15,659 bases of DNA from Nitrospiraceae bacterium UBA6898 (GTDB lineage Bacteria > Nitrospirota > Thermodesulfovibrionia > Thermodesulfovibrionales > UBA6898), in assembly GCA_002448975.1 (NCBI GenBank), contig DKBO01000143.1, positions 66,488 through 82,146 of the forward strand, given 5' to 3'. Within the stretch, counting starts at the first letter, position 1; each line of letters starts with the position of its first letter. A program made the position numbers and the translations under genes. Below the pieces are notes generated by a model. It worked only from the letters and a program-made list of their open reading frames with translations. It was not told where the DNA came from and did not search any database. Positions 14,594-15,659 of this stretch are shown here, in pieces.

Positions 14594-15067
14594 ATGGATA
14601 CCGCAAGAACAATAAGAATCTTTTTTGAACCGTATAAAGAGTTTAGCCCGAGTAATATCAACCCATTGATGGGAATGATTGGACTCTATTTCATCTTTCT
14701 AAGAAAGACCGAGATACCATACCCATTCAATAAATCGAGGCTAATCTACATAGGCATGAGCGAAAAAAAGACAAACAGCATGGGGAAAAGGCTTTCTGGT
14801 CATTATGATGGCACATCAGGCAATGAGGGGCTTTACAACTACCGCAAGGCTGAAGGTCTTTTTTTTACGTATCTTAACTTTGAAATGCTGAAGGCTGTTT
14901 GGACTTATCGGATTGAGGACTTGGAAAGCTATTTCATCCTGGATTTCTTGGACAAGTATGGAGTTTATCCCTTATGCAATAACAAAAGTGGGTTTGAAGT
15001 GAGAAGGCTGGATGTTCCTGTGAAGCTGGAAATTGACTGGGGCTATTTTGCAAAGGAGGGGGATTAA
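14594..15067 (+). CDS. GIY-YIG nuclease
   Basis: The 157-residue protein has a complete GIY-YIG set: GLYFIF (30-35), LIYIGMS (50-56), KRLSGHY with R66 and H70, a helix with E108 and E111 (IEDLESYF), and N129 or N130 near the end (YPLCNNKSG). These match the Tyr, Arg, Glu and Asn of the catalytic site, so it should be an active DNA endonuclease. It is 43 bases downstream of the DUF6884-like gene and its TAA shares one base with the next ATG, so it is part of the operon. A glycosylase that makes abasic sites and a nuclease that cuts would be a sensible pair, but that is inference. Confidence 0.8.
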   Translation: MDTARTIRIFFEPYKEFSPSNINPLMGMIGLYFIFLRKTEIPYPFNKSRLIYIGMSEKKTNSMGKRLSGHYDGTSGNEGLYNYRKAEGLFFTYLNFEMLKAVWTYRIEDLESYFILDFLDKYGVYPLCNNKSGFEVRRLDVPVKLEIDWGYFAKEGD

Positions 15068-15249
15068 TGAAAGAGGACATCAAGAGTGGCAAAGAATTAT
15101 TGGACAGTTTCTTTGGTGAACTCCCTGAGATAGAAGGGGTGGAAGCCGATGTAGCATCATCGCTTATGAAGTTGTATCAAGAAGGTAAATTTACCAATAC
15201 AAATATCACAAATGAATTGCACCGACTTAGAGAGGAAAAATCAAAATGA
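15067..15249 (+). CDS. Small helical accessory protein (60 aa)
   Basis: GGAGGGGG lies just before the ATG, which shares its first base with the previous stop. The 60-residue product is acidic and helical, with EIEGVEADVASSLMKLYQEG in the middle and a charged C-terminal helix (LHRLREEKSK). The stop overlaps the ATPase start by four bases (ATGA). Small proteins of this kind often sit directly before SMC/RecF-like ATPases in DNA-modification and defence islands and may be their partners. No family name can be given from sequence alone. Confidence 0.7.
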   Translation: MKEDIKSGKELLDSFFGELPEIEGVEADVASSLMKLYQEGKFTNTNITNELHRLREEKSK

Positions 15250-15659
15250 AACTCAGGAACGTGCAAATTCAGGGTTTCAGAGGGATACGCAATGCCCTTT
15301 CCCTTCCTATTGACTCAACTAAATCACTCCTGATTTATGGTGATAATGGAACGGGAAAGAGTTCTATCTCGGATGCTATGGAGTGGTTCTATTCTGACAG
15401 GGTAGAGCATCTTTCAACCGAGGAAATAGGAAGAAAGGGAATAGATGCTTTAAGGAACAAATTGATTTCGGATAGCGATGATGCATCTGTCGGAATTGCT
15501 TTTACAGATTCTAAATTAGATGCAATCAAGAAGCTATACTTCAAACAGAGTAAATTGCAGAGTTCATGCTCTAATTCATCAGATGATTTCAAGGGATACT
15601 TAGATGCCTCCTCAAATGAAAGACTTATCCTGAGATATGAATCCCCCCGGGTATTGCGG
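15246..15659 (+). CDS. SMC/RecF-like AAA ATPase, N-terminal part (cut by window edge)
   Basis: The frame from ATG 15246 stays open to the edge (138 codons). It starts MKLRNVQIQGFRGIRNALSL, the usual first strands of Rad50/RecF/DndD-like ATPases. The Walker A loop GDNGTGKSS (about residues 33-41) is followed by ISDAMEWFYSDRVEHLSTEE, the helix seen after the P-loop in this group. The coiled coil, Walker B and any effector domain lie beyond the window. The four-base overlap with the 60-residue gene shows translational coupling. Such ATPases are the motors or sensors of many defence systems; here it would be the largest subunit of the operon. Confidence 0.85.
   Translation, partial: MKLRNVQIQGFRGIRNALSLPIDSTKSLLIYGDNGTGKSSISDAMEWFYSDRVEHLSTEEIGRKGIDALRNKLISDSDDASVGIAFTDSKLDAIKKLYFKQSKLQSSCSNSSDDFKGYLDASSNERLILRYESPRVLR

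Overview
The window joins two different kinds of DNA. Positions 1 to about 8767 look like chromosomal sequence of moderate to high GC, with long gaps that hold decayed genes and repeats. From about 8794 to the right edge the DNA is AT-rich and packed with nuclease, nucleotide-metabolism and ATPase genes. The organism is probably an environmental bacterium of the Nitrospirota or deltaproteobacterial type. This rests only on gene style (an ArsM with an early CC pair, a PqqD/radical-SAM RiPP locus, YkgJ, a tRNA-Glu-like 3' end) and is a weak inference.

Left part. The 5' end of an arsenite methyltransferase gene runs off the left edge (1-184, minus). Next is a compact RiPP (ribosomally made, modified peptide) locus. 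A PqqD-like leader-binding protein (286-582) and a radical SAM/SPASM enzyme (585-1670) on the plus strand converge with an HprK-like kinase (1710-2567) on the minus strand. Just upstream of the kinase lies a 39-residue precursor peptide (2586-2705) with a YxxP leader, two cysteines in its tail and a C-terminal serine. A zinc-ribbon methyltransferase (3323-4177), an S26-type peptidase (4207-4689) and an SGNH hydrolase (4728-5246) follow on the plus strand; the first two are plausible processing enzymes. A remnant of a second radical SAM gene and a repeat-like hairpin element lie between the halves.

Middle part (5247-8767). This holds a YkgJ-type cysteine-cluster protein, a lipoprotein and about 2.5 kb of sequence without an intact gene. 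It includes a frameshifted fragment of the 3'-phosphoesterase domain of LigD (7329-7525).

Island boundary. At 8768-8793 (minus) there is a 26-base copy of the 3' end of a tRNA, most like tRNA-Glu, followed by its terminator hairpin but with no 5' part. This is the usual scar of an element integrated into a tRNA gene. The geometry puts the element to the right and predicts an intact tRNA-Glu beyond the right edge.

Right part (8794-15659). First comes a minus-strand pair: an adenine-PRTase-like protein, and a fusion of a guanylate-kinase-like domain, a degenerate dCTP-deaminase/dUTPase-like domain and a C-terminal membrane segment. Their promoter carries a perfect palindrome. Then come a PD-(D/E)XK nuclease, a minus-strand GIY-YIG-like protein, and a tightly coupled plus-strand operon: HhH-GPD glycosylase-like protein with a Cys4 cluster, DUF6884-like protein, GIY-YIG nuclease, 60-residue helical protein, and an SMC/RecF-like ATPase that runs off the edge. 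This arrangement suggests anti-phage or anti-plasmid defence. The nucleotide module and the glycosylase/GIY-YIG/ATPase operon are the best candidates for undescribed systems.
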